From: Apiotrichum sp. Y4204 | Lineage: Eukaryota; Basidiomycota; Tremellomycetes; Trichosporonales; Trichosporonaceae | Assembly (NCBI GenBank): GCA_025531455.1 | Contig: JAMYHL010000050.1 | Location: 240,629-304,628 of the forward strand | Reading direction: 5' to 3' | Length of the DNA stretch: 64,000 bases | Shown: positions 31,901 to 44,031 of the stretch, in pieces | How positions within the stretch are numbered: the stretch's first letter is position 1 | Layout of the letters: each line of letters starts with the position of its first letter | The notes under the pieces: model-generated | Told to the model about the DNA's origin: nothing | Database searches by the model: none | Seen by the model: only the letters and a program-made list of their open reading frames with translations | Position numbers and translations under genes: made by a program

Positions 31901-34007
31901 GGGCGATATCCTTGTTGACGGCGCTTTCCGCGACCAGTCGTTCCAGCGTAAAACAGGCTATGTCCAGCAGCGGGATCTGCACCTTGAGACATCCACAGTC
32001 CGCGAAGCCCTGCGCTTTAGCGCGTGTCTCCGCCAGCCGCGCTCTGTCCCGCGCAAGGAGAAGTATGAGTATGTGGAGGAGATTCTCAAGCTGCTCGACA
32101 TGTCGGCGTACGCCGATGCGGTCGTCGGTGTCCCGGGAGAAGGTAAGCCTGTGAAAATACACCATGTACTGACTGCAGGCCTGAATGTCGAACAACGCAA
32201 GCGTCTCACGATTGGGGTAGAGCTGGTGGCGAAGCCCGAGCTGCTGCTCTTCCTCGACGAGCCGACCTCCGGCCTGGACTCACAGACCTCATGGAACATC
32301 CTCAAGCTCCTCCAGAAACTCACCGCGAACCAACAGGCAATTCTGTGCACGATTCACCAGCCATCGGCCATCCTGTTTGAGCATTTCGACCGCCTCCTCT
32401 TCCTCGCAGCTGGCGGCAAGCCGGTGTACTTTGGCCCCATTGGACGGCACTCGGACATTCTTATTGACTACTTTACGCGAAATGGAGCCAAGCCATGTCC
32501 CGAGGGCGCCAACCCGGCCGAGTGGATGTTTAACGCCATCGGTGCAGCGCCTGGCAGTCATACGGACGTTGACTGGGTAAAGGTGAGTGACATGCGCACG
32601 GCTTAACTCATCAGTTTCAGGTGTGGAACGAATCGCCAGAGAAGGTCGAAGTTCATGCGGAGCTCACGCGGCTTCGGGATGCGGGAGACACGCGGAGTAC
32701 AACGACAGATGACTTTGCGGTGGACACGACATACGCTGCGCCGCTCATGGAACAGTTGCGCGAAGTGTACACCCGGGTCATGCAGCAGTACTGGCGCACG
32801 CCCTCGTACATCCTGTCCAAGTTCTTGCTGACGAGTATTACGGCGCTTTTCATCGGTTTCTCCTTCTTCAGGGCCGGAACATCGCAGCAGGGCTTGCAGA
32901 ACCAGCTGTTCAGTGTCTTCATGGTGGGTACCTTTGTCGGCACATGCGCTGATGACACAGATCTTCATGACGTTTGGGCAGCTCACCCAGCAAATCATGC
33001 CAACATTCGTCACCCAGCGCAGCCTGTACGAGGTGCGCGAACGTCCGTCGCGGTGCTATTCGTGGGCGGTCTTCATGTTGTCCAACATTCTCGCCGAGAT
33101 TCCCTGGGCTGGTGAGTCGGCCACTTGGATTGCGCTGATAGCAGTCGTCGTCGGCACTACCATGTTCTTTGAGTGGTACTATCCTGCCGGCTTCTACCGC
33201 AATGCCTCGGTGACAGGCGCTGTGACTGAGCGCGGCGGGCTGATGTGGCTCTACCTCGTCTTATTCCAGCTTTTCACCTCTACATTCGCGCACATGATCG
33301 TGGCGGGCATCGAGCTGGCCGAGACCGCCAGTATGATCGCGGGCACGTGCTTCTCGATGTGTCTCATCTTCTGCGGGTGAGTAGACACAGATGCAGAAGC
33401 CACAGCTGACAACAGCGTCATGGTGCCTGTCGGCAAGCTCCCAAGCTTCTGGAGATTCATGAACTACATTTCGCCATTTACGTACTTTGTCGAGGGTATG
33501 CTGGCCTTGGCGGTGGCCAACACGAACGTCGTCTGCGCGGAGAACGAGTATCTCACGCTCGTGCCTCCCAAGAACCTAAGCTGCACACAGTACCTAGGGC
33601 CCTACATGTCCGTCGTGGGCGGATACCTCCGCGACCCTGCAGCGACGGATAAATGCCAGTTCTGCGCCATCTCGTCAACCAACACGTTCCTCGCAAGCTT
33701 TGGCATCTCCTACGCCCATCGCTGGCGCAACTGGGCTCTCCTCTGGGCGTACATTGTCTTCAATATCTGCGGAGCCGTGCTCTTTTACTGGATCTTCCGC
33801 GTGGTAAGTAGAGAGGGCTGCTAGATTGCTAGACTATGTCATCCGACTGACATACAGCCACACAAGAAGAACATTAAGGAGGGAGTCGTGCCCGCCGTAA
33901 AGCGGGGCAGACGCTTCGGCCATCATCTCGGCCGTGGCAAGGCCGGTCAGACCCCAGACAGAGGAATCAGCGCCGACACCGAGAAACAGTCCCATCCATA
34001 CCGCTAG
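28950..34007 (+). CDS. PDR-type (ABCG) full ABC transporter
   Basis: A full-size pleiotropic-drug-resistance pump, order NBD1-TMD1-NBD2-TMD2, with about 15 exons and roughly 1,470 residues. NBD1 has [12 protein letters not shown], in which the Walker A lysine is replaced by Cys as in other fungal PDR proteins. The signature is [10 protein letters not shown] and the Walker [10 protein letters not shown] is degenerate. TMD1 begins after [15 protein letters not shown]2 is canonical: Walker [13 protein letters not shown], signature [12 protein letters not shown], Walker [16 protein letters not shown] and H-loop IHQPS. A 33-nt intron (31798 onward) splits the codons just before the NBD2 Walker A. 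TMD2 contains a Cys-bearing extracellular loop ([16 protein letters not shown]). The tail is basic ([14 protein letters not shown]). The substrate cannot be inferred; drugs, sterols or lipids are typical. Confidence 0.93.
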
Positions 34008-35599
34008 GGTCGTCGGAAAGGCAATCGGAACGCGAAAGGCGCTGGTGGTGAAAGATAACACCGCCTCGGTGAAATGCCATACTTCAAACCCCCTCTCCTA
34101 AAGATATATACGGATTCCATGGCACAGCATATGTTACTGGACACTTGTGAGCTTCCTGATGGGCTGTGTGCCATGCATATGCACAGATCAGCGCAAAGGT
34201 AATGCACCAACGCACCGTACCCAGTCATCGGCAACTGGTTTTCGTCTCACCAAGCGAGAATGTTCAGGACAGAGCCCGACAGACCTGTGAGCTATGCTCA
34301 GGTGTGCTCAGGGCTGAACGTTGCCGAGTGGACGACCAACAGGATATGGCGGGGCACTCTCGTGCTCATGGATGGCCAGATGCACCGAGGGTTCTGTATT
34401 ACTGAGACCCATCGCAGATGTTAGCACGCCGTGTTGTTTAAAACAGATTCCCAGGGCAGGCTGTGCACAGCGTCCCCGCCGCTCCAGGGCCCACTGCCAG
34501 GGTGGCCGACGCGTCTTGCTGTGGGCGGCCATCCAGATGGGGCATTTGATCATCTGAGATGTTTCAGCTGCTTTCGCGTGCTTTGTTTTTCCCGCATCCT
34601 CTTCCTGCATCCTGCACGCTGCACACTTGACACTCGACACTCCTCACACAATCACGCACTGCACGGGAGGCGGCACACTGCCCCGACCCCAATGCAGGCA
34701 CGTGCCAATGTCCGGCAAGTACTAGTTTGGGTTTTGTGCCTTTGCGTGCCTGCAGCGCTCCAGAGAGAGGAGAACGCGACGAGCGAGCCCAGGCTGCCGG
34801 GTCTGTATGTCACCGGCGGTTGTGTCTGTGTGTCGGAGCTTTTGACACTGGCATCTCCACGAGTAACCCGAAAGGACCACATCCGACATCAACACGCACA
34901 GCGCAGACCCCCATCCTCTCAGGGTGGAACAGCTGGAGCTACTCCTGGTATTTGGGTGAGATCGATCTGTCTCAGTAATCCTGAAGCAGCACTGTTCCGA
35001 TGTGCGCAAGACATCAGGTGTTCAATCTGGTTTGTGTCGTAGACTGGGTAAACACATCAGGAGGTGCATGATATTGCTCCGAGAGCGATGCGCAACAGTC
35101 ACTGAGGTAGGGGTCTGGACACAGCTAACGGCAACTTATCACGTCTCGCCAGGGGTGGCACGACCCATGCGTGCGCTTCATCTGCTGGGGCAATAAGGCT
35201 TCAGGCGCTGTGGGCGGCCATAGTTGGGGTCGGGCATGTGTTGGGCTCGACGAAAGCCAAGACTTTGAGTCTGCGGTTCTTATTTATTGACCCAGATGTG
35301 CCCCAACATGTCTTGTTCCCCATCTCGTCTCATTCTCTTTCGCCCTCCCCCACTTCTTCTCTGCCAAGTTTTGATAACTGGCACCTCGAGCTTGACGCTC
35401 ACCACATTCCTTTACATTCTCGTTGCTCCTTACCCTGGCGGTAGGACATCACATCACTTGCTGCGCAAGTCGACACCGGCGTTGATTGACTCACGCCCAC
35501 TCACGCTCTTTCACCCCCGAGCCCCCTAAGAAACCCTACGAAACCCTCTCCTCCCACCTCCCCTTTCTATCCTCTACCCTCAACCCCGAATCTCTCCCG
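34008..35599. other. Intergenic region upstream of the GH5 gene
   Basis: About 1.6 kb with no gene recognised. The last 250 nt (35340-35599) are strongly C/T-rich with CCCTCCCC and CCACCTCCCC runs, the usual appearance of a highly expressed fungal promoter and leader. Confidence 0.5.
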
Positions 35600-37309
35600 A
35601 TGCTTCCCCAATTGTGGACAGTCTTGGCCCTCCTCGCGGCCTCCGCGTCCGCCGCGCCGGCCGTTCAGCTGCTCAACCCCGACGGCAGCATCTCCACCAT
35701 CTACGGCAGAAGCTTCTTTGGCCGCTCGCAGGAGGCCACTGCCCCTGGTCTGGAAAGCCATCGACAGCTTGAGACGCGTGCCGAACCCCAGCCGCGTGTG
35801 CGCAAATGCAAGCAGAAGGTCATGGGACAAAGGCCGAGCACTGCAGCTGCAGCTGCTCAACCTGCGTCTCTCCCCGCACAAAACGCCTCACCTCAACAGC
35901 CAAACACAGCCGCCCCTCAAGCTCAGAACCCCGCAGCTGCGCCACAGGTCCAACAGGCGAATTCCCAACCCAAAGCCGAGGGCATCAAGGCTAACCCAGG
36001 CGGTGTAAAGAGTCCCATCGGGGGTATCGGCATGCAAGCGCAAGGGACCGCGCCGAAGCAAGCATCCCCGGCGAATAACGCGGCCCCGGCGAATAACGTG
36101 GCCTCGGCGAATAAGGTGGTCCCCGCGAATCAAGCATCTCCGGCAAAGCAGAACCCACCGCAGTCGAAGTACCCGGCGCCCAAGTTCAAGTTTGGCGGCA
36201 AGACCAAGATGCGCGGCGTCAACCTCGGCGGCTGGCTCTTGATCGAAAAGTACATCACCCCCAAGCTTCTGGAAGACGCGTGGGGCGCGCACGACCAGTG
36301 GACGTACGACGAAAACGCGAAGAAGGACAAGGGCATCAAGGACCGCATCATGAAGCATTATGCCGAGTTCGTAACACCCGACGACATTAAACAAATCTCG
36401 GACATTGGACTCAACACGGTCCGCATTCCCGTTGGATACTGGTCCTTTATGGGTGGCGGCGTCAACGGCGAGCCGTACATGGATGTCGATGTCTTCCAGT
36501 TTCTTGACCCTGTCATCGAGCGCTGTGCCGAGCTTGGTATTGCTGTCTTTATCGACATGCACGGTCTCCCCGGCAGCCAGAATGGCCAGGACAACTCGGG
36601 ACACTCGACTGACCAGTATGGGTGGTACGGCAACAATGAGTGGAAGGCAAAGACTACGGAATTTGCTGTCGCCGTCGCAAAGAAGTATGGAAACGGCGCG
36701 CACGGCGGCATCGTCCAAGGCATCGAGCTCATGAACGAGCCCAAGCCCAAGTGGGACAATGGCGACTTTGACTTCCAGAAAGGCTTCTTCAAGGAGGCAT
36801 ACGACGCCATCCGCAAGATTGCACCCGACATGACCGTCATCTACGCTGATGGTTGGGACTTCCCTAAGAAAGGGTCGCGCTGGGATGGCTTTGCCAACGG
36901 CCAGACGAACATTGCGATGGATACCCACATCTACACACTCTTCACCCCCGAGCAGTCCAACCTCGGTTACAACGCTCGCATTAAGGCGGTCTGCGACCGC
37001 GTGGAGGACATCAAGTCTGCCGAGTCGAACATGCCGACCATCATTGGCGAATGGACCGTGGCTGTCGGCGGTGGATGCGGGGACGGCGACTGTACCGGAG
37101 ACTTTGACTCGCAGCGGTTCAAGGACTTTGCGTCCAAGTACTTTGCCTGGCAGACGTGGACCTTCGAGCACGCCACGGGATGGACCTACTGGAACTGGAA
37201 GATGGAGGACGCCGGGAACGCCTGGGGCCTCAAGTCTGGCGTTGACAAAGGCTGGCTCAGGAACATTGACGAAATGCAGAAGCAATTCGGCGAACCGTGT
37301 AAATTCTGA
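35600..37309 (+). CDS. Secreted GH5 exo-beta-1,3-glucanase
   Basis: An unspliced frame of 569 residues starting at MLPQLWTVLALLAASASA, a clear signal peptide (cut near residue 18). Residues about 20-200 are a Gln/Ala/Pro/Asn-rich linker with a degenerate repeat (PANNAAPANNVASANKV). From about residue 200 comes a complete GH5_9 barrel: KMRGVNLGGWLLIEKYITP, TVRIPVGYW, IDMHGLPGSQNGQDNSG, the acid/base Glu380 in ELMNEPKPKW, and the nucleophile Glu484 in IIGEWTVAVGG. The C-terminal ATGWTYWNWKMED strand closes the barrel. Such enzymes trim beta-1,3-glucan from cell walls; no transmembrane or GPI signal is seen, so it is probably wall-associated or secreted. The frame is also open upstream to 35486, but the signal peptide fixes the start. 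Absence of introns in such an intron-rich region is unusual. Confidence 0.93.
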   Translation: MLPQLWTVLALLAASASAAPAVQLLNPDGSISTIYGRSFFGRSQEATAPGLESHRQLETRAEPQPRVRKCKQKVMGQRPSTAAAAAQPASLPAQNASPQQPNTAAPQAQNPAAAPQVQQANSQPKAEGIKANPGGVKSPIGGIGMQAQGTAPKQASPANNAAPANNVASANKVVPANQASPAKQNPPQSKYPAPKFKFGGKTKMRGVNLGGWLLIEKYITPKLLEDAWGAHDQWTYDENAKKDKGIKDRIMKHYAEFVTPDDIKQISDIGLNTVRIPVGYWSFMGGGVNGEPYMDVDVFQFLDPVIERCAELGIAVFIDMHGLPGSQNGQDNSGHSTDQYGWYGNNEWKAKTTEFAVAVAKKYGNGAHGGIVQGIELMNEPKPKWDNGDFDFQKGFFKEAYDAIRKIAPDMTVIYADGWDFPKKGSRWDGFANGQTNIAMDTHIYTLFTPEQSNLGYNARIKAVCDRVEDIKSAESNMPTIIGEWTVAVGGGCGDGDCTGDFDSQRFKDFASKYFAWQTWTFEHATGWTYWNWKMEDAGNAWGLKSGVDKGWLRNIDEMQKQFGEPCKF

Positions 37310-39874
37310 GTGCCCAGTGCCACAGAATAGACTGGTGACGTTCGAATTTCTCACTCTCTTTACAATGTACTGCACCCACCATCTTGCCAATCCTCATTTC
37401 CTACTGTGTTATTCTAGTGCTTGTAGCTCTGTAGCATTCATGTCATCTCATATAGGTTGGGACAACTGTCGGAGGGGGGATTCCTATCACTGGCAACCTA
37501 TGTTATTTGAACACCCAGGGGACTGACACAAGAACATCATCCACGCCTGCAGTCATACTTAATGTTCACAAGCCAGACTCACTAATGTTAGAGAGGAGGG
37601 CAAGGACGTGCCAGGTCGGGCAGATGATGTGCGTGAAGGATGTAACGCCACACTTCAGCCAGAGGCAGGTGATAAGATCGCGAGTGCCTTTTGTCTATGT
37701 ACACATCCGAGGTCTGTATACGCTCCAGCACTTGCAATCCACCTCAGTTTCTCCCCCCACCCCCCCAGGCGAGTCTGACTGAGTTCGATGCGATCTCCCT
37801 CCGAGTCACCGCCACGTCCAGCGCGGCCATCACCGCCCTTTCCTGCCGAGACCGCTTCTGACATGACGGTCGGCTGCCCACCACACTACCGACTCCGGAC
37901 AGCTGCCGCTTTCATGTGGCAGAAGTTCGGCATATCCCCCAGACGCATGAAGCTCGGTCTTGATCGGCCCCGTCGTGCTGGGGCCATCGCCAGTGCGATA
38001 TCCTCCGACTCTTTTCGAATCACCACTCCCAGTTTATCGATATATGGGGGATATTCACGCCATTGGCCACATGCTGGCCGCGATAAGAACTCTACCGAAT
38101 TATCCGCGGGTTAAGGCGTGTTCCTTCTCTGCTGGGAGCGAATAACGGCAGTGGAGATGACCGCCCGCCCGCCTGATAGCCCACCACCTCTGCTTCTGGA
38201 ACAGCCATGTTGACTGGAAAGTGAACGAAGCGACGAAAGCGACCAATGTGCATGAGCCATTCCGTCTCGGCCTTCATCATAAGCGATGGTTAGACGCCGG
38301 TCCCACTCTACCACGGCAAATTTCTGCAACCGCCATTGAATGTTGGGGAACGTCGATAATTGCGCGAGGCGCTAGGCGGTGATCGTGTCCGAGACGGCCC
38401 GAGGGCCGACGGCCGACGCGGAACGATCGGTCTAACAGCCGTATAGAGGACCTATGGATGTGCGGCTAGGAGCGGTCTCCTTCTCAAGGAGTGCTCACGG
38501 CCCGATTGACTCCTGAAGCATACAATACGTAAGTGCACAGACATTCATACGGCTGGACTTTGTGGTTCGCCAGAGATCAGTCGCCAGCGTCGGCACGATA
38601 TTATCATATGCCTCCCATATGGCCACTCGGTGTTCAAACTTTGGCTACGCAGATGCCGCCGGGAGGAGAGTCCTGAGCATTTGCGGCCAGTTTGTAAGAC
38701 GTTCGCGGCCGAGACCTGTGACGTTGTCACACAGCTGGCCGGTTACCGACGGCCACGGCATTCCAGCGAATGAAAAGTGGGATCTACGTCAGCGTCATTG
38801 TCGGTGTCCTGTTGCGGCCGCAAGGCTATGGAATTCTGCATGCGGCAGTTGCTGTCGTTCAGGGCTTGCCACAAATACCACAGTCCCCAAGGCGCCAGGT
38901 TCCATTACGTGGAGGACAACATGTGACTGCACGCCCAGGTACACACCGGTTTCGGCTTTGTGAGCCCTCTGGCCTGAGGCATTCAGGTCTGGTCGGCAAC
39001 TTGCCACTCCAACGAAACTTAGTCTTCCGAGCTGGGCTATTTTTAGTCCTGAACCCAACGTGATCAGGAGTAGGCTGGCATGACAGACTCGACCAGAGAA
39101 CGGTTGGTCATCTCTGGCGGTCTCAAGCGAGCTGGCTCGCACAACAGCTGTTATGTCGTGTGAACTGATGCGCGCAGCTAGGCAAAGTACGCCAGACTGT
39201 GGGAGGGTGTTGTTGTAGGGCTTTACCGTGTCCCCGCATTCCTCATTCCGCCCCGGGGTTTTTGGGTTGCAGTTCGTGCGTGAGTTCACAATTATGAAGA
39301 GCTATTCGAAAATGACCGGCGAGTTACGACGCTACGCGACCTAGTCGACGAGTGGGAAGTTGAGGAGATGAGTTGGAAATGTGGGTTCTGGACCCCAAGT
39401 TCCGCGATAGGCCAACGCCGAAGGGATGCGCACAGGCACTGGATCAGTGTTGGAAGCGGGGATGTTGAGCTCTGGTCTGAAGTCAGCTGCGGAATCGGGG
39501 GCTCAGCTGCGGTCCCCGTGGTGCCTCGAGCCCGTGGCTACCAGCGCGTGAGGCCCATGGGGGGATCCCTACTGGATCCGGAGAACCTCGCGTTAGTTTA
39601 TTTCGACAACGGGGAGGAGGAGGGGGAGCCACGACGGTCCGCTGTTTCAATTGTTTACAGAGGAACGCTACGAAGGATCAGTGACGCTGAAAGCAATGGA
39701 GCACCAAACTTTGTGCCTCGGTGGTCAGAGTCACTAGGCGAGATGAGGTAGAGACAAACGAGGTACTTAAACCGTCGCGATCAGAAGAGCAAAACCCCAC
39801 ATCAAGCAGGCTCCACTTGGCAACCCACCTCTGTCTCCCTCTGTCTCGAAGTCCACCACCAACTGTCAGCAATC
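37310..39874. other. Intergenic region between GH5 and transporter genes
   Basis: About 2.6 kb. Several chance frames of 60-160 codons occur on both strands without recognisable content. The last 150 nt are C-rich (CCACTTGGCAACCCACC) and form the leader of the JEN-type transporter gene. Confidence 0.45.
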
Positions 39875-41960
39875 ATGAGCAGCCCCCGCGGCTCCGTCGA
39901 GAAGGCGCCCAAGAACGGTCATCATGATGACCCGCTCCGCCACCACAGTCCCGAGGGCGAGGTGCTCATGGGCACGAGCGTCCGCTCGCAGCTCTCAGCG
40001 TGGCACGCCAACCGTGGCGAGCGCTCGGTCGCCAGCTCCATCCTCCCCCGCCCCCACACCGCAAAGGACGCGTCCAAGAACCCGTTCAAGTTTCTCCGCC
40101 AGCTCACTCTTATGCAGTGGCTGCTCTTCTTCTCCGGCTGGTTCTGCTGGACATGTGATGGGTGAGTAAGCAGTAGTTGTCTGTTTTGAGCGTGTCTTGG
40201 CTCACACCAGATTCGACTACTTTGCCGTGTCGGTGACGATGCACGACCTGGGACACTACTTTGGAAAGACGCCAAACCAGATCTCTCTGGCCATCACGCT
40301 TACGCTCCTGTTCCGCTCCCTCGGTGCCGTCATCTTTGGTGTCCTGGCGGACCGCTACGGCCGCAAGTGGACTTTGGTGATCAACACGCTGCTCATCTGC
40401 GTCTTTGAGCTCGCCTCAGGCTTTGTGCAGACGTACCAGCAGTTCCTCGGCATCAGAGCTATTTTCGGTATCGTCATGGGCGGAATCTGGGGTCAGGCGG
40501 CAGCTACCGCCCTTGAAAACGTTCCGGCTGGTGCCCGCGGCCTGCTCTCCGGCGTCGTCCAGCAGGGCTACGCGGTGGGATACCTCCTCGCCGCCGTCAT
40601 CAACCTCACCGTCGCCCAGACCTCCAAGTACCACTGGCGTACGGTCTACTTTTTCGGCGCTGGCTTCTCGCTCCTCGCCGCCATCTTCCGCGCGTGCCTC
40701 CCCGAGTCGGAACAGTACCTCCGCGCCCGTGCCGCCGCCGTCGACGAGGGCATCTCGGGCAAGGAGGCCGCCCGCCGCTTCGGCCGCTCCGTCATCGACA
40801 TGCTCAAGACAAACTGGATTCGCTGCATCTGGGCCGTCTGTTTCATGGCCGGTGAGTGCGGGGCGGCACCCAAAATGCGGGGCTCCACCCAAAAAACGCG
40901 GGGCCCCCACAAAAACGCCACACCACTTTTTCTTGTCACAAAACCACCATTTCTTCATCAACCTTTTCACAACCTCTTTCCTTCACTTTCCCCGAGATTT
41001 TTGTATCGCTGACAGCGCAGGAATGAACTTTTTCAGTCACGGCAGTCAGGACATGTACCCGTGAGCCAAAAAAACGGCCCGAAAGCCAAAAAACTGGCCG
41101 AGAAAACCGGTTTTGAAGATCAGAGCTGACTTTGGCAGTACTTACCTCCAAACCACCAAGGGCCTCAGCGCGCGCGCGACTTCCAAGGTTACTATTATCT
41201 CTAAGTGAGCTGCTGTGCATGCGCCGGTGTCAATTGGGACCCGAAATAGCGCGTCAATCGGAAGTAATGCGTCATTTTGCTGACTGCCAGCTGTGGTGCC
41301 GTTGCCGGTGGCATGATTGGCGGTTACATGTCGCAGTACTGCGGTCGTCGTCTTACCGTTATCATTCTGTGCTGCTGGACAGCTGCATGGATCCCGCTCT
41401 GGATTCTCCCCAACAACTTTGGTGGTCTCGCGGCTGGTGGATTGTGAGTAACAAAAACACTTGTGTCACAAGGACTCGAAGTGCCACAAACGAAGATCCA
41501 AGTGCCACAAATGAAGATCCAAGACTCACACCTCAGCTTCGTCCAGTCCGGTGTCCAGGGAGCCTGGGGCGTCGTTCCCATCTACCTCTCTGAGATCTCG
41601 CCAAGCGCCTTCCGCGCCAGTTTCGCTGGAATCGCTTACCAGCTCGGTAACATGGCCTCGGCAGGTTCTGCCCAGATTGTCGCGACGGGTGGTCAGAACA
41701 TCAAGCTCAAGGGCAGCAACACCCCCGACTACGCGACGATCCAGGGCATCTTCATCGGCTGTGTCATTGGATGGCTCCTGATCATGTCGGTTCTGGGCCC
41801 CGATGCGGACGGCGCGCACTTCGAGCACGCCAAGGTGGCTTTCGAGTCCGGTGCTGGCGCGCAGCGTGCGGTGGTCGAGCCAGACTACGACAGCCACCAC
41901 GCCCACGATTCCCACCTCGCACACTCCCGGTCGCGTGAGAAGGCGCCGGCGCAGGTGTGA
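39875..41960 (+). CDS. JEN-type carboxylate transporter (MFS)
   Basis: Six exons are inferred (39875-40161, 40211-40851, 41021-41060, 41139-41204, 41291-41443, 41537-41960), giving 536 residues in frame. It belongs to the major facilitator superfamily, close to fungal JEN lactate/pyruvate/dicarboxylate proton symporters. Landmarks: GWFCWTCDGFDYFAVSVTM at TM1, LADRYGRKWTLV for the loop 2-3 motif, WGQAAATALENVPAGARGLL, and NFFSHGSQDMYPTYLQTTKG, the JEN signature (N-x-x-S-H-x-S-Q-D-x-x-P-T), assembled across a 78-nt intron. Then come GGYMSQYCGRRL and WGVVPIYLSEISP. The N-terminal 70 residues are a charged cytosolic head and the C-terminus is His/Asp-rich. Introns 2, 3 and 5 (169, 78 and 93 nt) are longer than usual here and carry unusual repeated text. 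Confidence 0.9.
41480..41521 (+). repeat. 21-nt tandem duplication inside an intron
   Basis: Two head-to-tail copies of a 21-nt unit beginning AAGTGCCACAAA and ending GAAGATCC differ at one base (C/T). They lie inside the fifth intron (41444-41536) of the JEN-type transporter gene, and a partial third match (GTGTCACAAGGA) precedes them. Confidence 0.85.
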
Positions 41961-42411
41961 GTGTCTTCGTCACACTATGGCGCCAGCAGAGCGTGGCCCC
42001 CGCTATCCTCTTCTAAGTTGTTAGTCATTAGTGGTAAGAACGTCGTTAGTTGCTGCCTCGAGCCAAATTAGTTAAAGTAATGTTAAAGGTTATGTTGCGG
42101 GCTGTTCTCGCTTTGCAGATGTTTATCGATTCTCCCTTGCAGATCAACTTTTCCTTTGCAGATTGTCGACATTATATAATCTTTGTGGAGACTCATGGAT
42201 GTGGCGACTCGTGGATGTGGATCTCGGCTTCGGCCGTCGGCATTCAACTATCCCGCTCGGCATATTGCCGGACCGGCCATCACCGGCCAACAGCGGTACA
42301 ACACGGCATACGGATGATCGCAATGGGAACACCCACAACACGGTACATGCAAAGGATACAAGACGTGCAACCAAGCACTTCACTATTGCACCATTCCTCT
42401 CACCTTACACC
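41961..42411. other. Promoter region of the epimerase gene
   Basis: 450 nt between two genes in tandem. It contains a small duplication (GTGGAGACTCATGGATGTGG / GGCGACTCGTGGATGTGG near 42182-42219) and a CACCATTCCTCTCACC leader. No other gene is seen. Confidence 0.5.
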
Positions 42412-43760
42412 ATGTCCCCAACCTACGACCTCACGCTTCCCGCGCACGTTCGCACCGTCCTCCTCACCGGCGCTGGCGGTAGGTCCCCACTTCCACTCTG
42501 ATACCCACGTATAACCTCCACAGGCTTCGTCGGGCGCGAAGTCACAAAGCTCCTTCTACACCTGTACCCCGACCTGCGTATCATTGCAACGGACGTGGTT
42601 GAGCCCCCCCGGTTCACGAAGGACGAGCGGCTGCGCACTGTGAAGGCTGACCTCGGGGATGTAAGCGCTATCAAGGGACTGTTTGAGGGCGAGGAGGTTG
42701 GCGGTCTTGTTGCGCTTCAGTAAGTGGTGTGGAAGGTGGACGAGAGATGGACGAGCAGCCTGTTCAGTTGAGGATAAGCCTTGAAGCTAACCCGCAGCGG
42801 CATTATGTCCGGCGGCTCGGAGGCCGACTTCGAACTGGGGTGGGCAGTCAACGTCGACTCGCACGTGAACCTCATCAAGGCCGCGCGCGCGCACTCGGAC
42901 GCAGTGTGGAAGCCGCAAGGCAAGAAGATGGTCTATGTCTTCATCTCGAGTCTGGCGGTGTATGGCGGGCCGAAGTGCAAGCCGACTGACCACGTCATTC
43001 CCTCGTAAGTGCTGGATCTGGTGCAGGGACTGATTCCAGCGACACGCCGATCATCCCGGGTACATCTTATGGCGTTCAGAAGACTATTGGAGAGTTTTAC
43101 GCCTTTGATTACGGGCGTAAGGGGTTCCTCGACACGCGCTCGCTGCGTCTCCCTACGGTTGCGATCCGCACTGGTGCCGTGAGTGTCGATGTCGAGTTCA
43201 CCGCCTGCGTGAATGGTTTCCATACTCCTTCTCTCAGCTTGCCCAACCTACTTACACACAGCCGTCAACCGCCGCCTCGTCATTCATCTCGGGCCTTATC
43301 CGTGAGCCGCTGCAGGGTCTTCCCTCGGTGTGCCCCATCGCCGCGGGGCCCGACGACCCCATGCTTGACAACATGCCGGTGTACCTCTCGCGCGCGAAGA
43401 CCGTGTTCCGGAACATTGTGTGGGGCCTGTGCATGCCCGAGGAGAACTTCAAGTTTGGCAGCGGGAGCCGCAGCGTCAACATTCCTGGTATCACCGTCAC
43501 GCCGCGACAGATCATCGAGGCTCTGTGAGTGAATGCTGTGAGTGACGCTGATGGAAAGCAAGACGCACGGTGGGGACAAGGCGCTCGATCTCGTGTCGTA
43601 CCAGAAGGACGCAGCTGTCATTGCCATCTGCGAGACTTGGGCGGGATCCTATGACAACTCCGAGTTCCTCAAGATGGGGTTCGAGGTCGACGACGCCAAG
43701 ACGGGCTTCGCGCATGCCGTGCAGGATTTCAAGGAGGAGCTCGCTGCGGAGAAGGAGTAG
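42412..43760 (+). CDS. NAD(P)-dependent epimerase/dehydratase
   Basis: Six exons are inferred (42412-42478, 42524-42719, 42798-43004, 43040-43178, 43262-43524, 43559-43760), giving 357 residues in frame. It is an extended short-chain dehydrogenase with the Rossmann motif TGAGGFVG at about residues 19-26, split by the first intron. The strand end IIATDVVEP follows, then ADLGDVSAIKGLF, and HGIMSGGSEADFELGW across the second intron. The catalytic serine region is FISSLAVYGG, and the Tyr/Lys pair is in TSYGVQKTIGEFY. The later text (RLPTVAIRTGAPSTAASSFI) resembles D-erythronate dehydrogenase (DenD)-like SDRs of unknown fungal substrate. No signal peptide. It could act on a sugar acid or a nucleotide sugar. 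Confidence 0.85.
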
Positions 43761-44031
43761 GGAATCGAGGAGAAGTAGGATATGCATGAGAACATGAGCA
43801 GATGCAGGAAGCAGAATGCATTGAAGTTGGCGGGGAGACCGGGGCACCTATGCCATGGGTGAGGCCTGGGGGGCGTGGCTGCTATGCGGGACCCCGGATG
43901 TGCCTTCCCTCGAAATTTATTTCTGCGTCGTCACAACATTTCGCCAGCTCAGGATCACAGCTCGTCTCCTCGCCATCGCTTCATTCCTTTCTCTCCTTTT
44001 CTCAGTTGTATCAACCCATATTACTTCCAAA

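Noticed and set aside
35888..37390. 500-codon frame antisense to the GH5 gene
   Set aside because: It mirrors the codon bias of the glucanase gene on the other strand; the sense product has a complete catalytic barrel and signal peptide.
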